In this document: in pieces, positions 34,931-45,760 of the stretch
Position numbering within the stretch: the first letter of the stretch is position 1
Layout: every line of letters starts with the position of its first letter
Assembly (NCBI RefSeq): GCF_010669145.1
Contig: NZ_CP048635.1
Coordinates: 1,806,501-1,870,500 of the forward strand
DNA from: Rhizobium oryzihabitans
Lineage (GTDB): Bacteria > Pseudomonadota > Alphaproteobacteria > Rhizobiales > Rhizobiaceae
Length of the DNA: 64,000 nt
Direction of reading: 5' to 3'
Position numbers and translations under genes: made by a program
The notes under the pieces: generated by a model
The model's database searches: none
Seen by the model: only the letters and a program-made list of their open reading frames with translations
Told to the model about the DNA's origin: nothing

Positions 34931-35830
34931 GAGGCCCAGTTTCTGCAAGCCGCATTCCCGCACGATTTCGGCGATGTGGGTAAATTGCGCCGAAAGCGGA
35001 TTGCTCTTGCGCCACACCATGCCGATGGTTCGCGAGGGCCGCGGTTCCGCCAGCCGGAACACCGAAACGGTGGATTGCCGGGTTTCCATATCGACGGCCA
35101 TCTGCGGGATGAGCGTGACGCCGATGCCGGCGCCGACCATCTGCACCAGCGTCGAAAGGGAGCTGCCCTCCATCAGCACCCGCGGCGGCGCATTGGTGGT
35201 GCTGCAGAAAGACAGCGCCTGATTGCGGAAACAATGGCCTTCCTCCAGTAGCAGCAGGCGCATTTCGCCAAGTTTGTCGGCACTGGGCACCGGCATGCCC
35301 GCATCCTCCATCGGCCGCACCAGAATGAATTCCTCTGAAAACAGCGGGACCTCTTCCAGCGACGCTTCGGACACCGGAAGGGCGACGATTGCCATATCCA
35401 GCCGGGCTTCCAGAAGGTCCTCGATGAGTTTCTGCGTCACCGCCTCACGCGGGCGCGCCTCCAGTCCGGGATAATGCCGGGTGAGTGTCTTGATGACCTG
35501 TGGTAAAAGATAGGGTGCTACGGTTGGAATGACGCCGATGCGCAGGCGGCCGCTGAGAGGACCATGTCGCGCCCGTGCCAGATCCTGCAACTCATCCACC
35601 GAGCGCAGGATTGAACGGGTGCGCTCGGCAAATTCTTCGCCAAGAGCGGTGAGCCTGATCTGCCGGCTGCCGCGTTCGACGAGCGGCGCGCCGATCAATT
35701 CCTCAAGTTCCCGGATCTGCAGCGAAAGGGCTGGCTGGGAAATGGCGCAGGCTTCCGCCGCCCGACCGAAATGGCCGATCTTGGCCAGAGCGTCGAAATA
35801 GCGGAGGTGTTTCATGGAAAGAGCAATCAT
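34910..35830 (-). CDS. oxyR: OxyR, hydrogen-peroxide-sensing LysR-type regulator
   Basis: A 306-residue LysR-family protein. The helix-turn-helix is at about residues 10-65 (FDALAKIGHFGRAAEACAIS, QPALSLQIRELEELIGAPLV). The effector domain carries the two OxyR redox cysteines in EEGHCFRNQALSFCSTTNAP, nine residues apart. Oxidised OxyR activates peroxide defence genes. It is divergent from katG, its usual target in Rhizobiaceae. ATG 35815 is an alternative start. The 215-base intergenic region is AT-rich near oxyR; I could not pick out an OxyR box with confidence. Its 3' end overlaps the VirK-like gene on the other strand. Confidence 0.92.
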   Translation of the reverse strand: MIALSMKHLRYFDALAKIGHFGRAAEACAISQPALSLQIRELEELIGAPLVERGSRQIRLTALGEEFAERTRSILRSVDELQDLARARHGPLSGRLRIGVIPTVAPYLLPQVIKTLTRHYPGLEARPREAVTQKLIEDLLEARLDMAIVALPVSEASLEEVPLFSEEFILVRPMEDAGMPVPSADKLGEMRLLLLEEGHCFRNQALSFCSTTNAPPRVLMEGSSLSTLVQMVGAGIGVTLIPQMAVDMETRQSTVSVFRLAEPRPSRTIGMVWRKSNPLSAQFTHIAEIVRECGLQKLGLSVAPET

Positions 35831-36021
35831 AAGCTCAGCATATCGCAGCCTTTAGAATATACAATTGGAAATTATGGAACCCGGCTGTTAGTCATCTTCA
35901 TGACAGAAACAGGATGTAGCGATGAAGGATCGCCAAACCCGCTATGCGGTGTTCATCGGATGGCCTGCTGCGGGTTCTGGCGCCAACATGCTGCACATGT
36001 CGCAATGATTATTTTGTTTAA

Positions 36022-38217
<2,196 letters not shown>

Positions 38218-38244
38218 TCGGAAGTGAAACGAACCCGATAAAAA

Positions 38245-38272
38245 GCACCTTCCTGAGCAATCAGGGAGGTGC
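38245..38272 (-). terminator. Rho-independent terminator, minus strand
   Basis: GCACCTTCCTGA (38245-38256) pairs with TCAGGGAGGTGC (38261-38272) with one G-T wobble. On the minus strand it is followed by T5. It could stop transcription from the small gene at 38445-38621; on the plus strand it may form the 3' end of the katG message. Confidence 0.65.
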
Positions 38273-38300
38273 AAGTAGATAGATTGTTGCCCGAACTCGA

Positions 38301-38387
38301 CGTCATCCTCGGGCTTGACCAGAGGATCCATCCCCGTCAAATCGCTTGAGACATTTGTGGACCCCCGGAACAAACCCGAGGATGACG
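38301..38387. repeat. Intergenic palindromic repeat element
   Basis: Near-perfect terminal inverted repeats CGTCATCCTCGGGCTTG (38301-38317) and CAAACCCGAGGATGACG (38371-38387) enclose an internal 53 bases with GAGGATCCATCC. This matches the dispersed palindromic intergenic elements seen in rhizobial genomes (RIME-like). No coding sense. Copy number elsewhere cannot be seen from this window. Confidence 0.6.
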
Positions 38388-38444
38388 GAGGAGAAGGATT
38401 CAGAAGTTTTTGGCTTGAATGTAAAGCCGCGCAACCTCACCAAC

Positions 38445-38621
38445 TTATCTACGGTCCGAGGACTTTATCGGTTTGTCCGGGGATGATTTTTCGGCTTTCC
38501 CCGACGGCGCTTTGCCGCCCTTTTCATTTTCATGGGCAGCCGGCCCCGCGACGATGACGCCGCGGCCCTGTTCTTGGCGCTTCTTGTCGGCGAAATCGCC
38601 CGGTTCCTTTTTGTCGTTCAT
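38445..38621 (-). CDS. Small charged hypothetical protein
   Basis: A 58-residue, very hydrophilic protein (MNDKKEPGDFADKKRQEQGR, lysine-rich, ending KPIKSSDRR). AAGGAG lies six bases before ATG 38621, which decides this start over 38648. The sequence looks disordered and like small rhizobial proteins of unknown role. Followed by a T-run hairpin at 38245-38272, which could be its terminator. Confidence 0.6.
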   Translation of the reverse strand: MNDKKEPGDFADKKRQEQGRGVIVAGPAAHENEKGGKAPSGKAEKSSPDKPIKSSDRR

Positions 38622-38750
38622 TGTCATCTCCTTCGTGATTTCATTCATCTGGAGATCAACGGATGGCCGGTGCGGAGGTTCCAGGGCTTACTTTGTTGCG
38701 GGATCGCATGGCAACATGACAATGCTTGCATTCCAATCATGGAACAGAAC

Positions 38751-39626
38751 TCACGGCCATGCCGCATAGGACGGCGGCGGTATGGTCTGCATGCGCATCC
38801 CCATTCGCCGGAAACGTCCGGGTGAGGTGCCCTCGTTGCGGGTGAAGAAGCGGTTGAAATATCCCGGGTCCTGAAATCCCAATCGAAACGCGATTTCAGC
38901 AACTTGCAGTGAAGAGTTGAGAAGAAGGTCGCGGGCTTCGGAAAGCAGTTCGCGGTGAATATAGGCCTGTGGTGAAAGCCCTGTCGCCTTGCGCACCGCA
39001 AATCCGAGGCGTTCACGGTTGACGCCGAGTTGCCCCGCATAGTCTTCCACGTCCCATTGGTCGCGCTTGTGCTGGCTGACCAGCAGCACAAACCGCTCGG
39101 TAAGGCTGCCCGCCGTGGAAGCCGCACCTGCAACGTCGGCCATGGCGCGCTGGCAGATGCGGATAAGGGTGACGGATAACAGGCTGGCGATGATCGTATC
39201 CGAGCCGGTTGTCGACCGGAAATTTTCATCCGCGATGGTGTCGAGATAACCCGCCAGTTCCTTCCGATCCTTTTCCGTCAGCGTTTGTGTCAGGACGCGC
39301 TGCAATGTGCTTCGCACCGTCATGGCGCTCGTTCCGGTCGGCATGGCGTGCGCAAGGCCGATTTCGGTCGTTTTCAGCAGCGATCCGCGACTGCCGGCAT
39401 GGAGCCTCAGGCGGCCGACTGGACCGGCGGAGGGCAACCAGGCAAGCCCCGGTGCGGTAATGACAAGTGTCCTTTCTCCCTGAACGATCTCCGCTTCCCC
39501 GGCAGAGAGGAGGACAAGATGGGCTCCGCCGCGTTCCAGTTTGAACTCAGACACGCGTAGCGACGAGGTGAGCATGCGCGCCGTCGTCTCAATCCTGTTT
39601 GCAGCTATCTGGCTGTGAAGCGGCAT
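38751..39626 (-). CDS. AraC-family transcriptional regulator
   Basis: A 291-residue regulator. The C-terminal AraC/XylS domain (about residues 185-285) has two helix-turn-helix motifs: WDVEDYAGQLGVNRERLGFA with RKATGLSPQAYI, and LQVAEIAFRLGFQDPGYFNR followed by TSPGRFRRM. The N-terminal ligand part (about 1-170) looks cupin-like but weakly conserved. It is divergent from the Liv-type ABC operon with the aldehyde dehydrogenase, so it probably activates that operon. A perfect 9-bp inverted repeat lies between them at 39647-39667. Inducer unknown. Confidence 0.9.
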   Translation of the reverse strand: MPLHSQIAANRIETTARMLTSSLRVSEFKLERGGAHLVLLSAGEAEIVQGERTLVITAPGLAWLPSAGPVGRLRLHAGSRGSLLKTTEIGLAHAMPTGTSAMTVRSTLQRVLTQTLTEKDRKELAGYLDTIADENFRSTTGSDTIIASLLSVTLIRICQRAMADVAGAASTAGSLTERFVLLVSQHKRDQWDVEDYAGQLGVNRERLGFAVRKATGLSPQAYIHRELLSEARDLLLNSSLQVAEIAFRLGFQDPGYFNRFFTRNEGTSPGRFRRMGMRMQTIPPPSYAAWP

Positions 39627-39646
39627 TCATCCCCCAAAAGTACAAT

Positions 39647-39667
39647 AATGCACTACACTAGTGCATT
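39647..39667. promoter_or_regulatory. Perfect inverted repeat between the AraC gene and the Liv-type operon
   Basis: AATGCACTA (39647-39655) and TAGTGCATT (39659-39667), perfect arms with a 3-base spacer. It lies 20 bases upstream of the AraC gene start. It looks like a dimer operator; AraC proteins more often use direct repeats, so another regulator may bind. Confidence 0.5.
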
Positions 39668-39759
39668 TTATATGCGCCTGTCGTTGCTAAACTTTCATCA
39701 GCGCAGGGAAAGCCTTGAGGAGAACGGCCACCCCACTAACGCGCCTTGGGAGGAAAATC

Positions 39760-40974
39760 ATGAATAATCTGAAGCGCAGAACGCTGTTCTGCCTGCTCTC
39801 CGGTGCTGCCCTGTCGGCAGTGTCGCTCGGCCATGTCCATGCACAGGACCGTACATCGGTGAAGATCGGTTACGCCGTTTCCAAAAGCGGCGCCAATGCC
39901 ACGGGCGCGGGCATCACCACCATTCCGAACTACAAATTATGGGTGAAGGAAGTCAACGATGCCGGCGGCCTCACCTTGCCGGACGGAAAGCGGCTGCCGG
40001 TGGACGTGGTCGAATATGACGACCGCTCGTCTGCCGAAGACGCGGTGCGGTTTACCGAGCGCCTGGCAAGCCAGGACAAGGTCGATTTCATCCTGCCGCC
40101 CTGGGGCACGGGGTTCAACCTCGCCGTCGCGCCGCTTTACGACCGTTTCGGGTATCCGCAGCTGGCCGTGACCGGCGTGACAGACAAGGCGCCCGATTTT
40201 GCGGCGCGCTGGAAAAAGAGCTTCTGGATGCTGGGCGGCGGCCATGACTATGCCAATGCGCTTGCCGACGTTCTGAAAGCCGCGCGCGCTGCCGGCCAGA
40301 TCAATGACAAGGTCGCGGTGATTTCCGTGGCCGACGGTTTCGGCATCGATCTCATCAAGGCGGCGCGGCCGGCGCTGAAGGAAGCGGGCTTTACGCTTGC
40401 CTATGACAAGACTTATCCGGTCGGCACCTCCGATTTCGCAGCGCTGGTCAATGAGGCGGCGGCGAGCGGGGCCGACAGCTTCATCGCGTTTTCCTATCCG
40501 CCTGACAGTTTCGCGGTGACGAAACAGGCGCAGACGGCAAAGTTCAACCCGAAGGTGCTCTATGTCGGCGTCGGCGGTGCTTTCCCGATCTTCCCGAAAG
40601 TGTCGGATGGCAAACATGAGGGCGTGATCAGCATCGGCGGTGTCGATGGCAGCAGCGCAAAGATCGAGGACTATTTCAAGCGCCACGAGGCCTTCATCGG
40701 CGTAAAGCCGGACAGCTGGGCAAGCGCCATCACCTATGCGAGCCTCGAAATGCTCGCCCAGTCCATCCAGCGCGTCGGCCTCGACAAGGCGGCGGTTGCG
40801 GGCGAGCTTTCGACGGGAAGTTTCGAAACCGTCATCGGCCCGGTGAAGCTCGAGGACAACCAGCTTCGCCAGCTCTGGTGGGCGGGGCAATGGCAGGGCG
40901 ATCGTTTCGTGGCGATTGCCCCCGCAGACCGGCCGGGTGCGGCAAAGCCAGTCGTTCCGAAGCCGCAATGGTAA
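39760..40974 (+). CDS. Branched-chain-amino-acid-type (HAAT) ABC transporter substrate-binding protein
   Basis: A 404-residue periplasmic binding protein of the LivK type. Start at ATG 39760 after GGGAGGAAAATC. Signal peptide of about 28 residues (MNNLKRRTLFCLLSGAALSA, cut after VHAQ). Then VKIGYAVSKSGANATGAGIT and DDRSSAEDAVRFTERLASQD, typical of the two-lobed fold. LivK-type proteins of rhizobia bind many ligands (amino acids, amides, aromatic acids), so the substrate is open. The aldehyde dehydrogenase at the end of the operon suggests an aromatic or aldehyde-yielding compound. Confidence 0.9.
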   Translation: MNNLKRRTLFCLLSGAALSAVSLGHVHAQDRTSVKIGYAVSKSGANATGAGITTIPNYKLWVKEVNDAGGLTLPDGKRLPVDVVEYDDRSSAEDAVRFTERLASQDKVDFILPPWGTGFNLAVAPLYDRFGYPQLAVTGVTDKAPDFAARWKKSFWMLGGGHDYANALADVLKAARAAGQINDKVAVISVADGFGIDLIKAARPALKEAGFTLAYDKTYPVGTSDFAALVNEAAASGADSFIAFSYPPDSFAVTKQAQTAKFNPKVLYVGVGGAFPIFPKVSDGKHEGVISIGGVDGSSAKIEDYFKRHEAFIGVKPDSWASAITYASLEMLAQSIQRVGLDKAAVAGELSTGSFETVIGPVKLEDNQLRQLWWAGQWQGDRFVAIAPADRPGAAKPVVPKPQW

Positions 40975-41044
40975 GTCCTTGCGAGCCGGGGTGGTAAACC
41001 CCGGCCCGCAGGCTTCGGTCACTTCCCATACTGGAGAGATCCCC

Positions 41045-41917
41045 TTGTTTTTATCCACCCTCATCTTCGGCTTGATGCTGGGAGGGACCTACGCGCTGAT
41101 CGCGCTTGGACTTTCGCTGCAATATGGCATCGCCCGCATCATGAACCTCGCCTATGGCGAGGTCTTGATTGCCGCTGCCTTCATCACCTTTGTGCTGTTT
41201 TCCAGTTACGGCCTCTCGCCGCTCTGGTCGCTCTTCATCATCGTGCCGCTCGGCTACGGCCTGTCATTCCTGATCTACCGTGTCATGATGCGGCCGCTGG
41301 TGCGCCGTTCGGGCGGTTCCGGCCGTCTGGAAGTCGATTCCATTCTGGCGACCTTCGGCCTGCTCTTCGTCATTCAGGGCATCATGCTCGTGGTCTTCGG
41401 CGGCAATTATCACTCCTATTCCTATCTTGCCGATGGCGTCGATATCTTCGGCACGACCGTGGCATTGAACCGGCTCCTGTCCTTCTGCCTCTCGGTTGCA
41501 ATCGGCGGTGGCCTTTATCTCGCTCTCACCCATAGCCGCTGGGGTCTCAACCTGCGCGCGGTGGCGCTTGCGCCCCAGTCTGCGCCGCTGGTCGGCATTG
41601 ACGTCAATCGTGTGGCCTCAATCGGCTTTGCCCTTGGCGGTGCGCTTGCCGTCGCGGGTGGGGTGATGATCTCGATGTATCAGACCTTCTCCGCCTCTTA
41701 CGGCGTGGTCTTTACCATGAAGGCGCTCGTCGTCGTCATCATGGGCGGTGTCGGCAATCTGCTCGGCGCGCTGGTGGCCGGCCTGCTGCTCGGTCTCGTG
41801 GAAACCTTCGTCCTTGTTTATGTCGATCCCGGCCTCACACTTGCCGCCACCTATCTGCTCTTCCTCGTGGTGCTGCTGTGGCGGCCGGAAGGCATCTTCG
41901 CAAGGAGGGGCAAATGA
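41045..41917 (+). CDS. Liv-type ABC transporter permease (LivH-like)
   Basis: A 290-residue permease with about eight helices. The start is TTG 41045 after GGAGAGATCCCC; no ATG gives a better family N-terminus, and the longer frame from 40916 is not protein-like. Family features: LMLGGTYALIALGLSLQYGI, MNLAYGEVLIAAAFITFVLF, and the C-terminal MKALVVVIMGGVGNLLGALV. It overlaps the LivM-like gene by 4 bp (ATGA). Confidence 0.88.
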   Translation: MFLSTLIFGLMLGGTYALIALGLSLQYGIARIMNLAYGEVLIAAAFITFVLFSSYGLSPLWSLFIIVPLGYGLSFLIYRVMMRPLVRRSGGSGRLEVDSILATFGLLFVIQGIMLVVFGGNYHSYSYLADGVDIFGTTVALNRLLSFCLSVAIGGGLYLALTHSRWGLNLRAVALAPQSAPLVGIDVNRVASIGFALGGALAVAGGVMISMYQTFSASYGVVFTMKALVVVIMGGVGNLLGALVAGLLLGLVETFVLVYVDPGLTLAATYLLFLVVLLWRPEGIFARRGK

Positions 41918-42822
41918 TCCCCGTTCTTCTCGGCCTTGCAGCGGTTGCGCTGCTGGCGCTTTCCCCTTGGTTTTTCGATGCCTATGGCGTGGGCGTCATC
42001 ATCGGCCTTCTCGGTTATGCGACGCTCGCCTCCGCCTGGGCGATGTTTTCCGGTCCGACACGTTATATTTCGCTCGCCACCGTCGCCTTCTTCGGTGTCG
42101 GGGCCTATACGGTCGCGGTGCTGAGCGAGGTTTTGCCATGGCCGCTGGTGCTGTTGTGCGCGGCTCTCGTCGGCGCGGGGCTGGCGCTTGTCGTCGGGCT
42201 TTCGACGCTCAGGGTTGCGGGCATTTATTTCGTGATCTTCTCCTTCGGTCTTGCCGAACTCATCCGCCAGCTCATCACGTGGTACGAGGTGAATGTGACG
42301 GGCACGCTCGGGCGCTACATTTTTCTGCCGCTGGAGCCGCAACACGTGCTGTGGCAATTGCTGGCGCTGGCTGTCGTGACACTTCTTCTGGCGATCCTGA
42401 TCGATCGCAGCAAGCTGGGGCTGGCGCTGAAGGCGATCGGCGATGACGAGGTCGTGGCTGCGCATGCGGGCATCAATCTTGCCCGCACCAAGCTGACGCT
42501 GTTCGTGCTCTCGTCCACCATCATCACGATTGTCGGGGCCATCCAGGCGCCGCGCTGGGTCTATATCGAGCCGGCGATCGTGTTCAACCCGCAGGTATCG
42601 TTCTTGACCGTCATCATGGCTCTGCTTGGCGGGGCAACCCGGCGGTGGGGACCGATCCTCGGAGCAGTGCCGCTCTTCCTGCTGTTTGAATGGCTGGGCG
42701 CCAATTTCCCCAACCATTTTTCCATCATCCTCGGCGGCCTTTTCATTCTCATCGTCTTCGTCCTGCCGGATGGTGTGCTGGCGGCGCTGGAGAAGTTGCG
42801 CGGGAAGGAGAAAACCGCATGA
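41914..42822 (+). CDS. Liv-type ABC transporter permease (LivM-like)
   Basis: A 302-residue permease. Start at ATG 41914 (MIPVLLGLAAVALLALSPWF) with AAGGAGGGG upstream, overlapping the LivH-like stop. Family features: GLLGYATLASAWAMFSGPTR, YISLATVAFFGVGAYTVAVL, KAIGDDEVVAAHAGINLART (EAA-type loop) and ALLGGATRRWGPILGAVPLF. About nine helices. Overlaps the LivG-like gene by 4 bp. Confidence 0.9.
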   Translation: MIPVLLGLAAVALLALSPWFFDAYGVGVIIGLLGYATLASAWAMFSGPTRYISLATVAFFGVGAYTVAVLSEVLPWPLVLLCAALVGAGLALVVGLSTLRVAGIYFVIFSFGLAELIRQLITWYEVNVTGTLGRYIFLPLEPQHVLWQLLALAVVTLLLAILIDRSKLGLALKAIGDDEVVAAHAGINLARTKLTLFVLSSTIITIVGAIQAPRWVYIEPAIVFNPQVSFLTVIMALLGGATRRWGPILGAVPLFLLFEWLGANFPNHFSIILGGLFILIVFVLPDGVLAALEKLRGKEKTA

Positions 42823-43547
42823 GCACGGTTCTTGAAATCACCGATATCCGCAAGACTTTCGGCGGGCTGAAGGCGGTCGATGGTCTTGGCCTCACCATCA
42901 AGGCGGGCGAGGTCGTCGGGCTGCTCGGGCCGAACGGTTCCGGCAAGACCACGCTGATGAACCTGATTTCCGGTGCGTTGAAGCCGACCGATGGTTCGAT
43001 CCGCCTCAAGGGGCAGGAGATAGCGGGCAGGCGGCCGGATGTTATCGCGCGTGCCGGCGTGGCGCGCACTTTCCAGCTCGTGCGGCTGCTGCCCTCGCTT
43101 TCCCTGCTTGAAAATGTCGCTGTGTCGGCCATGTTCGGCCCGCAGCGGCTGGCCCGGCTCGAGGCGGAGAGGGTTGCCCGCGCCTGCCTTGAAAGGATCG
43201 GACTTGCCGGGCGAGAGACCATGCCGGCCGGTGATCTCACCTATATCGACCAGAAGCGGCTTGAGCTGGCGCGGGCGCTGGCAGGTGAGCCAAAGCTTCT
43301 GTTGCTGGACGAATGGCTGGCCGGCCTCAATCCCACCGAGCTTCAGGAAGGAATTGCGCTGATCCGTCGTCTGGCGTCCGAGGGCACGACGATCCTGCTC
43401 GTTGAACACATCATGGCTGCCGTTCGCGCGCTCTGCCCGCGTTCGGTGGTCATGGCCGCCGGCCGCAAGATCGCCGACGGGCCGACTTCGGAGGTTCTTG
43501 ACGATCCGCAGGTCATTTCCGCCTATCTGGGAGCGGCACATGCTTGA
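42819..43547 (+). CDS. Liv-type ABC transporter ATP-binding protein (LivG-like)
   Basis: A 242-residue ATPase from ATG 42819. Walker A GPNGSGKTT near residue 38; ARTFQLVRLLPSLSLLENVA Q-loop; Walker B LLLLDEWLAGLNPTE (DEW in place of the common DEP). The signature region reads DLTYIDQKRLELARALAGEP, where the usual SYGQQR is replaced by TYIDQKR, a variant seen in some LivG proteins. The switch histidine is in VEHIM. It overlaps the LivF-like gene by 8 bp. Confidence 0.9.
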   Translation: MSTVLEITDIRKTFGGLKAVDGLGLTIKAGEVVGLLGPNGSGKTTLMNLISGALKPTDGSIRLKGQEIAGRRPDVIARAGVARTFQLVRLLPSLSLLENVAVSAMFGPQRLARLEAERVARACLERIGLAGRETMPAGDLTYIDQKRLELARALAGEPKLLLLDEWLAGLNPTELQEGIALIRRLASEGTTILLVEHIMAAVRALCPRSVVMAAGRKIADGPTSEVLDDPQVISAYLGAAHA

Positions 43548-44262
43548 AATAGACGCGCTTACAATCCGTTACGGCAAACATCTCGCGGTTGACGGCATTT
43601 CTCTCAATGTCGCGCCGGGTGAGACGGTCGTGCTTCTCGGCGCCAATGGCGCTGGCAAGTCGTCGCTGCTGAAAGCAGTCGGGGGGCTCGTCGCATCGGC
43701 CTCGGGAGAGGTGCGTGTCAATGGCGCCTCCCTCGCCAAAGTTCCCGCCCACCAGATCGTGGAGCGCGGCGTGGCGCTGGTGCCGGAGGGGCGCGGAATT
43801 TTTGCGGCGCTGACGGTTGCGGAAAATCTGCGTCTCGGCGCGAACCCCCGTCACGCTCGTGCGGCGGAAAAGGCGACACGCGAGCATATCTTTTCATTGT
43901 TTCCGCGCCTGGCGGAGCGGCGGCAGCAGATTGCCGGAACCATGTCCGGCGGAGAGCAGCAGATGGTCGCCATCGGCCGTGCTCTGATGTCGGCACCGGA
44001 TTATCTGCTGCTGGACGAGCCGAGCCTTGGTCTTGCACCCATCGTCACGCAGGAGCTGTTTGCCGCTTTGGCGCAGATCAAAAGGAGCGGCCTCTCCATC
44101 CTGCTGGTGGAGCAGAATGTGCGCGAAAGCCTCGCACTTGCCGATCGCGGTTATTTGCTGGAAGCAGGAAGGATCGTGGGTGCGGGCACGGCTGAAGCCC
44201 TCTCCGCCGATCCCGCCGTGCAACGGGCGTTTCTCGGCGGCACCACCGCCGCCATTGTCTGA
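43540..44262 (+). CDS. Liv-type ABC transporter ATP-binding protein (LivF-like)
   Basis: A 240-residue ATPase from ATG 43540 (MLEIDALTIRYGKHLAVDGI). Walker A GANGAGKSS near residue 36; GVALVPEGRGIFAALTVAEN and signature MSGGEQQMVAIGRALMSAPD are typical of LivF; Walker B LLLDEPSLGLAPI; LLVEQNVRESLALADRGYLL near the end. Completes the ABC module with LivK/H/M/G-like genes. Gap of 16 bases to the dehydrogenase gene. Confidence 0.92.
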   Translation: MLEIDALTIRYGKHLAVDGISLNVAPGETVVLLGANGAGKSSLLKAVGGLVASASGEVRVNGASLAKVPAHQIVERGVALVPEGRGIFAALTVAENLRLGANPRHARAAEKATREHIFSLFPRLAERRQQIAGTMSGGEQQMVAIGRALMSAPDYLLLDEPSLGLAPIVTQELFAALAQIKRSGLSILLVEQNVRESLALADRGYLLEAGRIVGAGTAEALSADPAVQRAFLGGTTAAIV

Positions 44263-44278
44263 ATTCAGGAGGAAGACC

Positions 44279-45730
44279 ATGCAGACTGTCAATCTTTTCA
44301 TCGGCGGCGACCATTGCCCGGCCGCAAACGGCAAACGTTTCGAGCGCAACAACCCGATCACCGGAGACGTGGCGACCAGTGCGGCGGCGGCAACGCTGGA
44401 GGATGCCACGCGTGCGGCGGATGCCGCAGCGGCCGCCTTTCCCGTCTGGTCGGCAACGTCACCCGGTGAGCGCCGCCGCCTGCTTCTGGCGGCGGCGCAA
44501 GCGCTTCTCGCTGCCGGGCCTGAGATTACCCAGGCGATGAAGGAGGAGATCGGCGCGACGGATGCCTGGGCCGGTTTTAACGTGAAGCTGGCAAGCGACA
44601 TGCTGGTTGAGGCGGCGAGCCTTACCACGCAGATCAAGGGCGAGATCATCCCCTCCAACCGTCCGGGAACAATGGCGATGGCGCTTCGCCAGCCAGCCGG
44701 CGTCGTTTTGTCCATGGCGCCGTGGAATGCGCCGGTCATTCTCGGCGTTCGCTCCATCGCCACGCCGCTTGCCTGCGGCAATACCGTGGTGATGAAGACG
44801 TCGGAGCTTTGCCCGCGCACCCATGCGCTGATCATCGAGGCGGTCGCCTCCGCCGGTCTGCCCAAAGGAGTGCTCAATGCGGTTTCCAATGCGCCGGAAG
44901 ATGCGGCGAAGATCGTCGATGCGCTGATTGCCCATCCTGCCGTCAGACGGGTGAATTTCACCGGTTCCACCCGCGTCGGCCGCGTGATTGCCGAAACGGC
45001 GGGCCGTTACCTGAAGCCCGCATTGCTGGAGCTTGGCGGCAAGGCCCCCTTCATCGTGCTTGATGATGCCGATATCGATGCGGCAGTGGCTGCCGCGGCC
45101 TTCGGCGCCTACATGAACCAGGGCCAGATCTGCATGTCGACGGAACGTATCATCGTGCTCGACAGCGTTGCGGACACGTTCGTGGAAGCCTTTGCCAAAA
45201 AAGCGGCGAGCCTGAAGGCCGGCGATCCGCGCGAGGGCAAAACGCCGCTTGGCTCGCTGGTCAGCGCCGAGGCCGCCTCCCGCATCCGGGCGCTGGTGGA
45301 TGATGCCGTTTCCAAGGGCGCTCGTCTGGTGGCCGGCGGCAGCGGAAGCGGCACGATGATCGATGCGCTTGCCGTCGATGGCGTCACACCGGCCATGCGG
45401 CTTTATTCGGAGGAGAGTTTCGGTCCGGTCGTTTCCATCATCCGGGCCGCAAGCATCGATGAGGCCGTGAGCATCGCCAACGAAACCGAGTTCGGTCTCT
45501 CCGCTGCCATTTTCGGCAGGGATCAGGCGCGGGCGCTTTCCATCGCCGGACGGATCGAAAGCGGCATTTGCCACATTAACGGCCCCACTGTTCACGACGA
45601 AGCGCAGATGCCCTTTGGCGGGGTGAAGGCCTCGGGTTACGGCCGTTTCGGGGGAACGGCGGGCATTGCGGAATTCACCGAATTGCGCTGGGTCACGCTT
45701 CAGGACGGTCCGCTGCATTATCCGATCTGA
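44279..45730 (+). CDS. NAD(P)-dependent aldehyde dehydrogenase
   Basis: A 483-residue aldehyde dehydrogenase from ATG 44279 (AGGAGGAAGACC upstream). Cofactor-site MAPWNAPVILGVRSIATPLA; glutamate in LELGGKAPFIVLDDADID; catalytic cysteine in NQGQICMSTERIIV; C-terminal MPFGGVKASGYGRFGG. Best match by eye is the vanillin/salicylaldehyde dehydrogenase group. It oxidises an aldehyde to the acid in the cytoplasm. Last gene of the Liv-type operon, so it probably handles a product of the imported compound; the exact substrate is not known. Confidence 0.9.
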   Translation: MQTVNLFIGGDHCPAANGKRFERNNPITGDVATSAAAATLEDATRAADAAAAAFPVWSATSPGERRRLLLAAAQALLAAGPEITQAMKEEIGATDAWAGFNVKLASDMLVEAASLTTQIKGEIIPSNRPGTMAMALRQPAGVVLSMAPWNAPVILGVRSIATPLACGNTVVMKTSELCPRTHALIIEAVASAGLPKGVLNAVSNAPEDAAKIVDALIAHPAVRRVNFTGSTRVGRVIAETAGRYLKPALLELGGKAPFIVLDDADIDAAVAAAAFGAYMNQGQICMSTERIIVLDSVADTFVEAFAKKAASLKAGDPREGKTPLGSLVSAEAASRIRALVDDAVSKGARLVAGGSGSGTMIDALAVDGVTPAMRLYSEESFGPVVSIIRAASIDEAVSIANETEFGLSAAIFGRDQARALSIAGRIESGICHINGPTVHDEAQMPFGGVKASGYGRFGGTAGIAEFTELRWVTLQDGPLHYPI

Positions 45731-45760
45731 ACCGGAAGCGAAGCACGCTGGCGGGCGGCG

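Noticed and set aside
38301..38387. Possible CRISPR repeat or IS end
   Set aside because: Only one pair of inverted repeats, no regular spacers, no transposase and no target duplication seen. A dispersed palindromic element fits better.
44459..45718. 419-codon minus-strand frame opposite the aldehyde dehydrogenase gene
   Set aside because: Shadow frame with no recognisable motif; the dehydrogenase motifs on the plus strand are complete.
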